Source of the DNA: Burkholderiales bacterium
GTDB taxonomy: Bacteria; Pseudomonadota; Gammaproteobacteria; Burkholderiales; WYBJ01
Direction of reading: 5' to 3'
Assembly: GCA_022841915.1 (NCBI GenBank)
Contig: JALHQN010000002.1
Span: forward strand, 274,724-338,723
DNA: 64,000 bases
In this document: positions 40,368-50,577 of the stretch, in pieces
Layout of the letters: every line of letters starts with the position of its first letter
How positions within the stretch are numbered: position 1 is the stretch's first letter
Program-made: the position numbers and the translations under genes
The notes under the pieces: model-generated
Told to the model about the DNA's origin: nothing
Database searches by the model: none
Seen by the model: the letters and a program-made list of their open reading frames with translations, nothing else

Positions 40368-41756
40368 TCAGCGCCGCAGGCGGGGCGAGCCGGCCTCGTC
40401 GGTCAGGTCCGAAACTTCTTCCGGTACGCTGGCTCGAATCAAGGCGCCGATGTCCGACAACGCGCGGACGTTCCACGCCAGAGCGAGCAGGCGTTCGGTC
40501 TGATCGCTCGCCAGCGTTTCGGTCGCCAGATCGCGAAACTTGTCCGAGAGTTGCCGATCGCTCATCGGTCGCAGCGGATGACCGAGTGCGCAGCGGACCT
40601 TGCGCTCCAGGACGAGGTGATCTTTTGATTCGACCCTGATGCGGGCGGCCGACGCCGAGAGGGTCGCATCCGGTTCGACTTCGATGCGCTCGCGCATGGC
40701 TTTGAGCCGAGGACTTGCGAGCCCGGCGCGCTCGAAGTGGCGCAGTGTCACTTCGCCGTCGAGCAGGGCAGCGGCCGCGGCATGATGCAGCGAGCGCTTG
40801 GCGTCCCGAGCGGTGTGCGGGTCGCGTGAAGCGGCGCCCGTCACTTGCGATGGATGCACGTACACGACGACGTGAGCGATCTGTCGATCGACCAGTCGAT
40901 GCTCGCGCTTGAGCTGGGCGCACGCTTCGATGACAGGATGCGACGCGATATCGCAGGGATAGCGATGATGGGCAAGGCGTGCGAAATGCCAGTCTCGCCC
41001 CCAGGCCAGCACGAGCGCCTCAGGCTGCGGCGAACTTCCGAGCACACGCAGCAAGCCATGTTCTCCATCGATCGCGCCGGCGCAGGCGTTGAAACCCTGA
41101 GCGGCCAACAACGCGGCGAACACGCCATGCCGCGCGGCGAAGCCCAGAGCGAGTGCATCGGTCGCTCCTGACCCGACTTCGCTGCCCCCGCCTGCTTGCG
41201 TGGCGGCGATGCCCAAGGCATGGAGAGTTCGGTCTTCGTCGAGATCCAGCAGTTTGGCCGCTCCTGCGGCAGCACCGAGCACGCCGCAAACCGCGCTTGC
41301 ATGCATGCCTCGAGCGCTCGAGGGCATCCCCAGTGCGACAGCCATACGACAGGCGACTTCCATGCCGAGCACGCAGGCATGGATCAAGTCTGCCCCGCAG
41401 GCGCCGTGGTGCTCGGCCAGCGGCAGGAGCGCCCCGCCGATCACCGCGCCGACGCCGATGCCCGTGGTGGGATCCGTATCGGCATAGCGCGGCAGATCAG
41501 AGCCCATTGCGCCGATCAGGGCGGCACAGAGCACGTCGGTGCGATCGCCACGGCCGAGCAGCGTGGCCTGCGGCGGGCCGGCCGTAAAGCCGAATGCGCC
41601 GACGACCGGCGCGAGCGCAGCGTCCTGGCTGCCCACGAGCGCGCACCCCAGCCAATTGACCAGCAAGCGCACCGCTTCGTCGCCTACCGACTCGTTCACG
41701 GGGTCCCGGGACGAAGCGGCAAGCAGGCCTGCAAGGCGGATCGTGACGTTCTGCAT
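40368..41756 (-). CDS. MmgE/PrpD-family protein
   Basis: NWLGCALVGSQDAALAPVVGAFGF, GAVIGGALLPLAEHHGACGADLIHACVLGMEVACRMA; start trimmed to ATG at 41756. Confidence 0.88.
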   Translation of the reverse strand: MQNVTIRLAGLLAASSRDPVNESVGDEAVRLLVNWLGCALVGSQDAALAPVVGAFGFTAGPPQATLLGRGDRTDVLCAALIGAMGSDLPRYADTDPTTGIGVGAVIGGALLPLAEHHGACGADLIHACVLGMEVACRMAVALGMPSSARGMHASAVCGVLGAAAGAAKLLDLDEDRTLHALGIAATQAGGGSEVGSGATDALALGFAARHGVFAALLAAQGFNACAGAIDGEHGLLRVLGSSPQPEALVLAWGRDWHFARLAHHRYPCDIASHPVIEACAQLKREHRLVDRQIAHVVVYVHPSQVTGAASRDPHTARDAKRSLHHAAAAALLDGEVTLRHFERAGLASPRLKAMRERIEVEPDATLSASAARIRVESKDHLVLERKVRCALGHPLRPMSDRQLSDKFRDLATETLASDQTERLLALAWNVRALSDIGALIRASVPEEVSDLTDEAGSPRLRR

Positions 41757-41961
41757 GGGGCTGGCGCGAGCTCCCTGGTGCCCGATCGGGCTCGTTCGAG
41801 TTGTCCGTGCCGGCCGAAGCGGCCGTCGACGAGTGCTAGAATCCATCGAGACTGGTGATGAGTGAAGTGCAATTTTGCACACCTGTCGAAACGAACGTCT
41901 GCTTGCCGGAAGTATGAGCACGCCGCCCGGTTCATGACTTCGTCATCGGAGGAGAGGGGTC

Positions 41962-42759
41962 ATGGCGATGCCGATTTACGAGGTATATGCGGTGCGCTAC
42001 GCGCAACGCGGCGGCCGTCGCCCCGAGCATTTCCTGCACGGCGACCCGCACGATCTACCCATGTCCATGGACTACTTCGTGTGGCTCGTTCGCAGCGGCC
42101 GCCGGGTGATCGTCGTCGACACCGGGTTCAGCGAGGCGACGGCCAAGCGCCGGGGCCGGGAATTCCTGCGCTCGGCTCGCGCGGGTTTCGAACTGCTCGG
42201 CGTGCAGGCGGGGCAGATCAGCGACGTCGTCATCACCCACATGCATAACGATCATGCCGGGACCATGGCCGATTTCCCGCAGGCGCGTTTCCACGTGCAG
42301 GATGCAGAGATGGCGTACGTGACGGGGCGGCACATGGGGCAGCAGCTGCTTCGAAGACCGTACGAGCTGCACGACGTGCAGACGATGGTGCGGCTGATCT
42401 TCGAGGGGCGCGTCAGTTTTCACGCTGGCGACGACGAGATTGCTCCGGGCGTCAGCATTCACCACATCGGCGGACACACGCCGGGGCTGCAGTCGGTGCG
42501 CGTGCATACGGCCCGGGGTTGGATGGTCCTCGCTTCGGATGCGAGCCACTATTACGAGCATTTCGAGAACGATCGGGTGTTTCCCGTGACGGTGAACATC
42601 GCAGCCGTGCTGGAAGGCTATGCGAAGCTGCATCGGCTCGCCGATTCGCCGCGTCACATCGTGCCAGGACACGATCCGCTCGTCATGAAGCGGTACCCGC
42701 CGGCCGCCCCCGGCCTTGAGGGCATTGCGGTACGGCTGGATGCCGAGCCGGTCTACTGA
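41962..42759 (+). CDS. MBL-fold hydrolase of the N-acyl homoserine lactonase-like family
   Basis: 265 aa; VVITHMHNDHAGTM (HxHxDH), HHIGGHTPGLQSV, ASDASHYYEHF, IVPGHDPLVMK. Confidence 0.88.
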   Translation: MAMPIYEVYAVRYAQRGGRRPEHFLHGDPHDLPMSMDYFVWLVRSGRRVIVVDTGFSEATAKRRGREFLRSARAGFELLGVQAGQISDVVITHMHNDHAGTMADFPQARFHVQDAEMAYVTGRHMGQQLLRRPYELHDVQTMVRLIFEGRVSFHAGDDEIAPGVSIHHIGGHTPGLQSVRVHTARGWMVLASDASHYYEHFENDRVFPVTVNIAAVLEGYAKLHRLADSPRHIVPGHDPLVMKRYPPAAPGLEGIAVRLDAEPVY

Positions 42760-42843
42760 AAGCAGGCGCCTGCGACGAGCGGGATGGCTCGCTGCGGCAG
42801 CGCCCAGTCTCGTACCGCAGCCCCAACCAAGGAGGAGAACAGG

Positions 42844-43830
42844 ATGAAGCGACGTTTCGGTGCGCACTGTGCGATCGGCTCTGCAATGGCGGTCGCCGTT
42901 TTCGGGGTCGGCCCTGCGCTGGCCCAGGAGTATCCGGTCAAGGCGATTCGCATGGTCGTGGGTTTTCCGCCGGGCGGCTCGAACGATATCGTCGCCCGCC
43001 AGCTTGCGCCGCGCGTGAGCGACCTGCTCGGTCAGCAAGTGGTGGTCGAGAACCGCCCGGGTGCGAACGCCACCATTGCGACCGAGCATGTCGCCCGCAG
43101 CAACCCGGACGGCTACACGATCCTGATCGGCAGCGTGAGTTCGCTCGCGCTGAGTCCGCATACTTTCAGCAAGCTCGGCTACGACGTGCAGCGCGATTTC
43201 GCACCGGTCACCACGGTTGCCATGACGCCTGAATTGATCGCCGTGCACCCGTCGCTGCCGGTCAAGAACCTGCAGGAACTGATTGCTCTGGCCAAACAGC
43301 AGCCGGGCAAGCTTACGTTCGCATCGTCGGGCAACGGCGGCTTGCCGCATCTGGCGATCGAGCTGATGAAGTCCCTGGCGCAGATCAATGTGCTGCACGT
43401 GGCCTACAAAGGCGCGGGGCCGGCGGCGAACGACGTGGTGGGTGGGCATGTGACCGGCATCATCATGGATTTTCCGGCGATCTTCGGGCAGGTGAAGGCA
43501 GGCAGGATGCGCGCGCTGGGCCTTGCGGCCGAGCAGCGCATCGGCCTGATGCCCGATGTGCCCACTGCGGGCGAACAGGGACTCAAAGGGCTGCTCGCGG
43601 TAAACTGGTTCGCCATCATGGCGCCAGCCAAGACGCCGCGTCCGGCGGTGGACAAGCTGCACGCGGCATTCGTCAAGGCGGCGCAGGCGCCCGATATGCA
43701 GGAGCGATTGCGCGGGATGGGCATCGAGCCGATGACGAGCGCCTCGCCCGAGGCCGCCGCCAAGTTCCTCCAGAGCGAGTCGCAGCGCTGGGGCAAAGTC
43801 GTGAAGGAGTCCGGCGCTCGCGCCGACTGA
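42844..43830 (+). CDS. Bug/TctC-family substrate-binding protein
   Basis: QEYPVKAIRMVVGFPPGGSNDIVARQLAPRVSDLLGQQVVVENRPGANATIATEHVARSNPDGYT. Confidence 0.93.
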   Translation: MKRRFGAHCAIGSAMAVAVFGVGPALAQEYPVKAIRMVVGFPPGGSNDIVARQLAPRVSDLLGQQVVVENRPGANATIATEHVARSNPDGYTILIGSVSSLALSPHTFSKLGYDVQRDFAPVTTVAMTPELIAVHPSLPVKNLQELIALAKQQPGKLTFASSGNGGLPHLAIELMKSLAQINVLHVAYKGAGPAANDVVGGHVTGIIMDFPAIFGQVKAGRMRALGLAAEQRIGLMPDVPTAGEQGLKGLLAVNWFAIMAPAKTPRPAVDKLHAAFVKAAQAPDMQERLRGMGIEPMTSASPEAAAKFLQSESQRWGKVVKESGARAD

Positions 43831-43842
43831 CGGGAGAGCATC

Positions 43843-45051
43843 ATGACCACACAGGATTTTCGTGCAGTGAGTTATCCGGTCCGCCTTTTCAGCGGGCAGG
43901 GTGCCTTGAACAGCCTCCGGGCCGAAGTGGCGCGTCACGGCGCCAAGCGTGCCTTCATCGTCTGCGGCCGCAGTGTCTCGCGCAAGACGCCGCTGATCGA
44001 CTCGATGCGCGAGCGCCTGGGTGATGCGTTCGCCGGCGTGTACGACGAAATGGAGAAGGATTCGCCGCTCGCGCCGGTGCTCGCTGCCCGCGATGCCGCC
44101 CGCGCCGCCGGTGCCGATCTGGTGATCGCAGTCGGCGGGGGCAGCGTCATCCAGGCGACGCGTGTGGTCGTGATCCTGCTGGCGGAGAAGGGTGATGTGC
44201 ACCAGCTCTGCACCCAGTATCCGGAAGGCCGGCCGGCGCAGAGCGTTCGTCTGATGGCGCCCAAGCTGCCCATCATCAACGTCTGCACCACGGCGACTTC
44301 CGCGATGAATCGCGCCGGCTCGGGTGTGAAAGATCCGCATGCCGACCATCGCCTCGAGTTCTTCGATCCCAAGGTGCGCCCGGTGGCGCTCTACTGGGAC
44401 GCGCAGGCGCTGGCCACCGCGCCAGCGTCGCTCGCCCTCTCCTCATCGGCCTCGGTGTACTGGCGCTCGGTCATGAATCTGGGCGTTCTGGCGATGAACC
44501 CGCTGGTCGAAGGGGATCGACTGCAGGCCTATCGGCTTGCTGCGCGCGCATTGCCGCGGGTGAGCGATCCCGAAGACACGCTGGCCCGCATCGAGATGTG
44601 CGCTGCCGCCTTCCTGCACAACAGGGATCAGGACGACGGCGGCACGATGGTCGCGCGACTTTGGGTCTCGCGGGTGGTCTACGCGTTCGCGACGGCATTA
44701 TTCAACCGCTATCCCCATGTCAGCCAGGGCGAGGCGAACACTGCGCTGACACCGCATGTCATGCGCGCCATGGGCTATCGCAATCTGCCCGAGATCTGCC
44801 GCATCGCTGAAACCTTGGGTGTCTGGCAGTCCGGTATGAGCGAAGCGGATGCGCCTGCGCGCGCCGCGGACCATCTCGGGCAGTATTTCGCCCGGATGGG
44901 GATGGCCAGCCGGTTGCGCGATTTGCAGGTGCCCGAGGAGGGCTTGGCTCAGATCGTCGAGGATTCGATGAAGAACTTCAATGCCGATCCGAAGCGGGAG
45001 TTCCTCGAACACAAGGACGAACTGCTCGAAGTCATCGGGAAGTGCTGGTAG
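43843..45051 (+). CDS. iron-containing alcohol dehydrogenase family protein
   Basis: 402 aa; GADLVIAVGGGSVIQATRVVVILLAEKG, ALTPHVMRAMGYRNLPE; maleylacetate reductase/Fe-ADH-like. Confidence 0.85.
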   Translation: MTTQDFRAVSYPVRLFSGQGALNSLRAEVARHGAKRAFIVCGRSVSRKTPLIDSMRERLGDAFAGVYDEMEKDSPLAPVLAARDAARAAGADLVIAVGGGSVIQATRVVVILLAEKGDVHQLCTQYPEGRPAQSVRLMAPKLPIINVCTTATSAMNRAGSGVKDPHADHRLEFFDPKVRPVALYWDAQALATAPASLALSSSASVYWRSVMNLGVLAMNPLVEGDRLQAYRLAARALPRVSDPEDTLARIEMCAAAFLHNRDQDDGGTMVARLWVSRVVYAFATALFNRYPHVSQGEANTALTPHVMRAMGYRNLPEICRIAETLGVWQSGMSEADAPARAADHLGQYFARMGMASRLRDLQVPEEGLAQIVEDSMKNFNADPKREFLEHKDELLEVIGKCW

Positions 45052-45232
45052 CCGCACCGAGCGACATGACCGTGGCAATGCAATTCCGGTTTGGTCGGGG
45101 TGCGTCTTAAAGCGCCCACCTATGCGGCCGTAATCAAGAGCTTGGGGAATGAGCGCTCGGTGGCGAGCAGTACGCCCGAAGGTGTGTTTCCAAGATTCTG
45201 GCGCGTGAAGCGCCCCTCATTGCGTCTGAAGC

Positions 45233-47554
45233 ATGCCTTCGCTGAATACCCGATCGCTCATCGCCGCACTCTGCCTCCTTGCCTTGGTGGCTTCGGCATT
45301 GAGCTGGTTCTATCGCAGCTGGGCGGTCGAGGATGTCGTTGCCATGGGCGAGTCCTACAACGCCACACTCGCACAGACCTTTTCCAATACGCTTTGGCCG
45401 CACTTCTCCGGGTTCGTCGTCAGTGCCTCCAGTCTGGACCGCGACGACTTGCGCGAACATCCCGAGAACTTCCGTCTGAATCACACTGTGCGCGAGGTCA
45501 TGGCGGACAGCAAGGTGATCAAGGTGAAGCTCTACGCGCTCGATGGCATCACCGTCTACTCCAGCGAGAAGGCGCAGATCGGTGAGGACAAATCGGCCAA
45601 TCCCGGTTTTGTCGCGGCAGTCCAGGGACGTGCACTAGCCGAACTGACCCGGCGCAACCAGTTCAGTGCCTTCGAAGGTCAGTTGGAGAACCGGGGCGTG
45701 CTCGCCACCTACGCGCCGATTCGCCCCGCCGGCAGTTCGGGGCCCGAAGCAGTGATCGAAATCTACACCGATGTCACGCCCATGCTCGATCAGATCGAGC
45801 GCACCCAGTTCAAGGTGACTGCGGGGGCGGTCGCCGCACTCGGTACGCTGGTCGCCGCGATCTGGGCCGTGCTCGGTTATGCCGGTCGGGCCGTGATCGA
45901 GCAACGCTCGGCGACCGAGCATGTCGAGAAAGCGCTGCAGGAGAGCGAAGCGCGTTTCCGTGTCACTTTCGAGAAGGCGGGCGTCGGGATGGGGCTGCGC
46001 TCGCTCGACGGCCGCTGGCTGCGCGTCAATCAGAAATTCTGCGAAATTTTTGGATACACGCAGGCCGAGTTCGCCGAACTCACCGTCATCGACATTACCG
46101 TGCCTGAGGAACGCGACGAGGCCGCCCGCGGCAATCTGCGCTTCATCGCCTCCGGCGATGACATCCTGTCGCGCGAGAAGCGCTTCTTGCGCAAGGATGG
46201 CGAGATCTTCTGGGGCTTGCTGTCGCTGGCTGCCGTGCGAGGCAGCGACGGCGGTCCGACGCACCTCATATCGGTGATCCAGGACATCTCCGAGCGCAAG
46301 CGCAACGAAGAGGCCTTGCGGCAGGCGCACGGTGAGTTGGAGACGCGCGTCAGGGAAAGGACGGTGGAGCTGCAAAGCGCCAATACCGACCTGATCGCCG
46401 CGAAGGAAGCGGCGGAGGCCGCGAGTCGGGCGAAGTCGCAGTTCCTCGCCAACATGAGCCACGAAATACGCACGCCGATGAACGGGGTGCTCGGCATGAC
46501 GGAATTGCTGCTGCGATCGAATCTCGACGCCACCCAGCGTCGGCGTGCCGAAGCCATTCACGGCTCGGGACAGGCGCTGCTCGGCGTGATCAACGACATC
46601 CTCGACTTCTCCAAGGTGGAGGCGGGCAAGCTCGAACTGGAACGGTCCGCCATCGCGCCGCGGCATATCCTGGACGGGATCGCAGAGTTGTGCGCGCCGC
46701 AGGCGCGAGGAAAAGGCCTCGACTTCTCCTGGGCGGTTGATCCCGACGTGCCCGATCGGGTGCTCGGAGACGGCACACGTCTCAGACAAGTGCTCACCAA
46801 TCTGGTGGGTAACGCGATCAAGTTCACGGAGCACGGTCGAGTGAAGGTGTCGGTCCGCTGCCTGGCGAAGGGCTCGGGCGCGGCGCATCAGATCCGTTTC
46901 GAAGTGCAGGACGACGGTATCGGCATTCACGAGGCAACGCTGCCCGGCTTGTTTCAGCCGTTCTCCCAAGCCGACGGCTCGACCACGCGCAGGTTCGGCG
47001 GCACCGGGCTGGGCCTGGCGATTTCCCGCGAGCTGGTGCAACTGATGGGCGGGCGTATCGGTGTCGTCAGTCGTGTGGGTCAGGGCTCCACTTTCTGGGT
47101 CGAGCTGCCGTTCGAATCGGCTGTCGCGCCTCGCAGCGAGCCCGGGGATCGCGCCCGTCTGCCTCTGGCCGGCCGTGTGCTCCTCGCCGAAGACAATCCC
47201 GTGAACTGCGAGATCAGCCTGGCGATGCTGGCCTCTCTGGGCATGGAGGCGGTTGCCGCCCGCCATGGCCGCGAAGCGCTCGAGCACCTGGCCGCGCAGC
47301 GCTTCGACCTCGTGCTGATGGATTGTCAGATGCCCGAGATGGACGGCTATGAGGCAACGGCGCAGATCAGGCGTCGGGAAAGCGGCACCCGCCTGCCGGT
47401 GATCGCGCTCACCGCGAACGCCATGGTCGGGGATCGCGAGCGCTGCATCGAGGCGGGGATGGACGACTATCTCGCCAAGCCCTTCACCCGCGATCAGCTC
47501 GAGGCGGTACTGGCTCGTTGGCTGCAGCCGGCGGCTGCAGCCGATCTCGCCTGA
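45233..47554 (+). CDS. PAS-containing hybrid sensor histidine kinase/response regulator
   Basis: 773 aa; two TM segments flanking a periplasmic domain, [35 protein letters not shown]-terminal [18 protein letters not shown]. Confidence 0.93.
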   Translation: MPSLNTRSLIAALCLLALVASALSWFYRSWAVEDVVAMGESYNATLAQTFSNTLWPHFSGFVVSASSLDRDDLREHPENFRLNHTVREVMADSKVIKVKLYALDGITVYSSEKAQIGEDKSANPGFVAAVQGRALAELTRRNQFSAFEGQLENRGVLATYAPIRPAGSSGPEAVIEIYTDVTPMLDQIERTQFKVTAGAVAALGTLVAAIWAVLGYAGRAVIEQRSATEHVEKALQESEARFRVTFEKAGVGMGLRSLDGRWLRVNQKFCEIFGYTQAEFAELTVIDITVPEERDEAARGNLRFIASGDDILSREKRFLRKDGEIFWGLLSLAAVRGSDGGPTHLISVIQDISERKRNEEALRQAHGELETRVRERTVELQSANTDLIAAKEAAEAASRAKSQFLANMSHEIRTPMNGVLGMTELLLRSNLDATQRRRAEAIHGSGQALLGVINDILDFSKVEAGKLELERSAIAPRHILDGIAELCAPQARGKGLDFSWAVDPDVPDRVLGDGTRLRQVLTNLVGNAIKFTEHGRVKVSVRCLAKGSGAAHQIRFEVQDDGIGIHEATLPGLFQPFSQADGSTTRRFGGTGLGLAISRELVQLMGGRIGVVSRVGQGSTFWVELPFESAVAPRSEPGDRARLPLAGRVLLAEDNPVNCEISLAMLASLGMEAVAARHGREALEHLAAQRFDLVLMDCQMPEMDGYEATAQIRRRESGTRLPVIALTANAMVGDRERCIEAGMDDYLAKPFTRDQLEAVLARWLQPAAAADLA

Positions 47555-47561
47555 CGCCGGT

Positions 47562-48455
47562 TCAGGCGGTGCGTGCGGGAGGCGCCATTGCCGCGCGCTG
47601 CGCGATGCGTATGCCGATCAGGGCGACAGCACCGCCTGCAATCTGCAGTGGACCGATCACTTCGCCCAGCAGCAGCCAGGCGAACAGAGCCGCGCATATC
47701 GGCTGAACGAGCAGCGACACCGAGCCGAGCGACGCGGGAAGGTGCGCGAACGCATACGCGATGAGGCTCTGCCCGGCAACGTGCGATACCAGGGCCAGCC
47801 CCAGAACGACACCCCAGCCGCGAACGCTGCCGGGCATCATCGACTCGCCCAGCAGCAACGCGACCGGCAGCAGGATCGCAGCGGTGACCAGGCTCGAAGC
47901 CGCCATGATGCGTGCCGTCGACATCTGGGCTCGCAGCCGCTTGATCTGCAGCAGGTAGGCGGCGTAGAAGAGCGCCGTCACGATCCCGAACGCATCGCCC
48001 AGCAGGGCCGACGGCCCGCCGCCGAGGTCTGCGCTGATGAGGACAGCCACGCCTGACAACGCGACGACGAGCCCGAAGACGAATTTTCCCCCCACGCTTT
48101 CCTTGAACCACAGCCATCCGGCCAGCGTGACGAAGATCGGCGCAAGGTTCGCCAGCAGGGTGGCCGCGGCGACCGAAGTCAGCAGGATCGACAGATGCCA
48201 GAAGGCAAGATCGCCGGCGAACAGGCTGCCCGCAGCGAAGAGGCCTTTCGCATCCGCCGGGGGCCTGTCCTCGGGCCGACGGCGCTCGCTCAGTGCCCAC
48301 AAGGCCAGGAAAGGAACCGCAAGCGTCACCCGCCAGAAGGCCGTGGCCACCGGGCCTGTTTCGGCCAGTCTGACCCAAATGGCGGATGAGCCGATGGCCA
48401 CGGCGCCAAGCAGCAAGGCGGCCAGGGCGACGGGTTGTCGCCGGGATGCGCGCAA
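47562..48455 (-). CDS. EamA/DMT-family transporter
   Basis: ALLLGAVAIGSSAIWVRLAETGPVATAFWRVTLAVPFLALWAL; about 10 TM; start uncertain (TTG near 48455 assumed; no ATG between the echA stop and the first TM). Confidence 0.82.
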   Translation of the reverse strand: MRASRRQPVALAALLLGAVAIGSSAIWVRLAETGPVATAFWRVTLAVPFLALWALSERRRPEDRPPADAKGLFAAGSLFAGDLAFWHLSILLTSVAAATLLANLAPIFVTLAGWLWFKESVGGKFVFGLVVALSGVAVLISADLGGGPSALLGDAFGIVTALFYAAYLLQIKRLRAQMSTARIMAASSLVTAAILLPVALLLGESMMPGSVRGWGVVLGLALVSHVAGQSLIAYAFAHLPASLGSVSLLVQPICAALFAWLLLGEVIGPLQIAGGAVALIGIRIAQRAAMAPPARTA

Positions 48456-48486
48456 CGCTCCCCGGTCGATGCTGGACTCTGGAACT

Positions 48487-49257
48487 TCAGCGCCCCTGGA
48501 ATTCGGGCTTGCGCTTCTCGATGAAGGCCTGCATGCCTTCCTTCTGGTCCTGGGACGAGAAGAGGATATGCATCGCCTTGGTTTCCAGGCGCAGCGCCGT
48601 ATCGAGCGAGGCATCCTGGCCGGCGTTCACCAGTTCCTTGATCTGCTGGACGGCAAGCGGCGCATAGGAGGCGATCTGGGTCGCCATCTCGATGGCCCGC
48701 TTCTCGACCTCGGCATCGGGTGCGATCTCGGATACGAGTCCCATGTCATAAGCATCTTTGGCGGCCACCAGATCGCCCGTGAGGCAGATCTTCATGGCCT
48801 TGTACTTGCCGATGGCGCGAGGCAGACGTTGCGTGCCGCCGCCGCCGGGCAGGATGCCGATCTTCACTTCCGGCTGGCCGAGCTTGGCGTTCTCGCCGGC
48901 GATGATGATGTCGCACGTCATCGCCAGCTCGCAGCCGCCGCCCAAGGCGAAGCCGTTGACGGCCGCGATCACGGGCTTGGGACAGGCGGCAATCACCCGC
49001 CAGAGCAGGTGCGTGCCCCGTTGCATCATCTCGATGGTGCCCGCATCGGCCATCTCCTTGATGTCCGCGCCTGCCGCGAATGCCTTCTCGTTGCCGGTGA
49101 TGATGATGACGCGCGTCGCAGGGTCCTGTCCCAAGTCGGTGAGGTGCTGGGCGAGCAGCTTGCGCACTGCCATGTTGAGCGCATTTCGCGCATCGGGACG
49201 ATTGATTCGAATGAGCGCGACGTGTTCGGCCGGGCGCTCCAGCAATACCACCGACAT
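48487..49257 (-). CDS. enoyl-CoA hydratase
   Basis: 256 aa; ALIRINRPDARNALN, AFAAGADIKEMAD, AVNGFALGGGCELAMTCDIIIAGENAKLGQPEVKIGILPGGGGTQRLPR. Confidence 0.95.
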   Translation of the reverse strand: MSVVLLERPAEHVALIRINRPDARNALNMAVRKLLAQHLTDLGQDPATRVIIITGNEKAFAAGADIKEMADAGTIEMMQRGTHLLWRVIAACPKPVIAAVNGFALGGGCELAMTCDIIIAGENAKLGQPEVKIGILPGGGGTQRLPRAIGKYKAMKICLTGDLVAAKDAYDMGLVSEIAPDAEVEKRAIEMATQIASYAPLAVQQIKELVNAGQDASLDTALRLETKAMHILFSSQDQKEGMQAFIEKRKPEFQGR

Positions 49258-49275
49258 GATGAGTCTCCTGAATGG

Positions 49276-50442
49276 CTAACGTACGATCGAGAATCCGACG
49301 CGAAACTGCGGCGATCGCCTGACATTGTAGTCGAGCAGCGTTTCGCCGTAGCCGTTGAAATACTGGAAATGAATGAAGCCGCCGGCATTGGCGAAAAAGG
49401 GCTGTCGAATCGGATAGGAGGCATCGAGCTGAACCGAGTGTCCGGGCCCGGAGCCCTTGCGCAACATGCTCGAGAACAGCCAGCCGTCGCGCTTGCCATA
49501 GCGCAGCTCCAGATCGACGTGGCCTCGGTACCGGCCGATGTCGTCGTTGTCCGAGCGCTCGAGATAACCGTAGAGCTTGGGCGCGACGCTGACATAGTGT
49601 TCGTCGTCCACGAACCAGCGCCAGGCCGGCTTCACGTAGGCAATGTTGATCGAGCGCGAGCGCGTGCCGTCGCGGCCGTTCGATTCATGCTCCAGGCCGG
49701 CCTGCATTCCCAGCAGGTGACGTCCCGCGCCGGAGGCGAGCAGCTGCGGCTCGTCATAGAACAGACTCGGCTTGTAGCTGGTATCGCGGAAGGGCGCGGA
49801 CGCTCCGCCGATGTCCCAAAGCGAATTCTGAGTGAAGCCGAAGTGCACCTTGCCCAACGCCGGCAGCAGCCTCGCAGGCATGCCGCGCTCGTCGAAGAGC
49901 CGATACTTGAAGCTCAGCTGGAAGCGCGCCGTGCTCGGGCCGCGATTGCCGACCAGGACATACATCGGCTCGTGAGGGCTGAGCGCCGGCTCGGGGACGG
50001 TGTCGACGCGAAGTGCCGTTGCATCGCCGAGCACCACGGGCGGCTTGCCGTCGATCGCTTCAACCGCCACATGGGTGCGCGCCGAGGGAAGACGGTCGAG
50101 AGCGATCTGCACCGGACCGCTGAAATTTTCCGGGACCCGTGTGCGATAGGTCTGCCTGCGGAAGTTCCCCGGCAGGATGGGCGTGCCCAGCTCGGCTGGC
50201 GGGTCGACGACTTCGAGCGTCACCGCGCTGCTCGTGTTCACAGCCCGCATGTCGGCGGCAAGACGCGTGGGCAGGCCCTCGGCGATGGGCTTGTCCGTGT
50301 CGTTCAGGATGTATACCGTTACTTCGAGCGTCTCGCCCGCCTTGACCCGTTCGCTGCCTGGCTTGAGCAGCCATTCCGCAGCGACCGTCCCCGTGTTCGA
50401 CAGCATCAGGGCGGCGAGAAAGCATCGTATCCAGTGCATCAT
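49276..50442 (-). CDS. pldA: outer membrane phospholipase A (OMPLA)
   Basis: Signal peptide; GLEHESNGRDGTRSRSINIAYVKP (HxSNGR catalytic region), HFQYFNGYGETLLDYN; start trimmed from 51624. Confidence 0.9.
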   Translation of the reverse strand: MMHWIRCFLAALMLSNTGTVAAEWLLKPGSERVKAGETLEVTVYILNDTDKPIAEGLPTRLAADMRAVNTSSAVTLEVVDPPAELGTPILPGNFRRQTYRTRVPENFSGPVQIALDRLPSARTHVAVEAIDGKPPVVLGDATALRVDTVPEPALSPHEPMYVLVGNRGPSTARFQLSFKYRLFDERGMPARLLPALGKVHFGFTQNSLWDIGGASAPFRDTSYKPSLFYDEPQLLASGAGRHLLGMQAGLEHESNGRDGTRSRSINIAYVKPAWRWFVDDEHYVSVAPKLYGYLERSDNDDIGRYRGHVDLELRYGKRDGWLFSSMLRKGSGPGHSVQLDASYPIRQPFFANAGGFIHFQYFNGYGETLLDYNVRRSPQFRVGFSIVR

Positions 50443-50464
50443 GACTCCATTGGGTTGCTGCCTG

Positions 50465-50490
50465 GAGGACCGATCTCGGGATCGGTCCTC
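50465..50490. promoter_or_regulatory. perfect 11-bp inverted repeat (hairpin/operator candidate) in the pldA/UGSC-operon divergent region
   Basis: GAGGACCGATC-TCGG-GATCGGTCCTC read directly at 50465-50490; 22 nt upstream of the pldA ATG. Confidence 0.6.
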
Positions 50491-50577
50491 GGTGTTCCGG
50501 TTGCGGGGGCGCGTGGGGCGCGTGCCGCGCACACGATCGGTTAGACTACGAATCCGGTTCGGCTGGAGGATACGCAA

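Noticed and set aside
42055-44349. 764-aa minus-strand ORF
   Set aside because: Antisense to the MBL hydrolase, Bug and Fe-ADH genes; no family motifs
48037-50544. 835-aa plus-strand ORF covering EamA, enoyl-CoA hydratase and pldA
   Set aside because: Antisense to three well-supported genes; composition is a shadow translation
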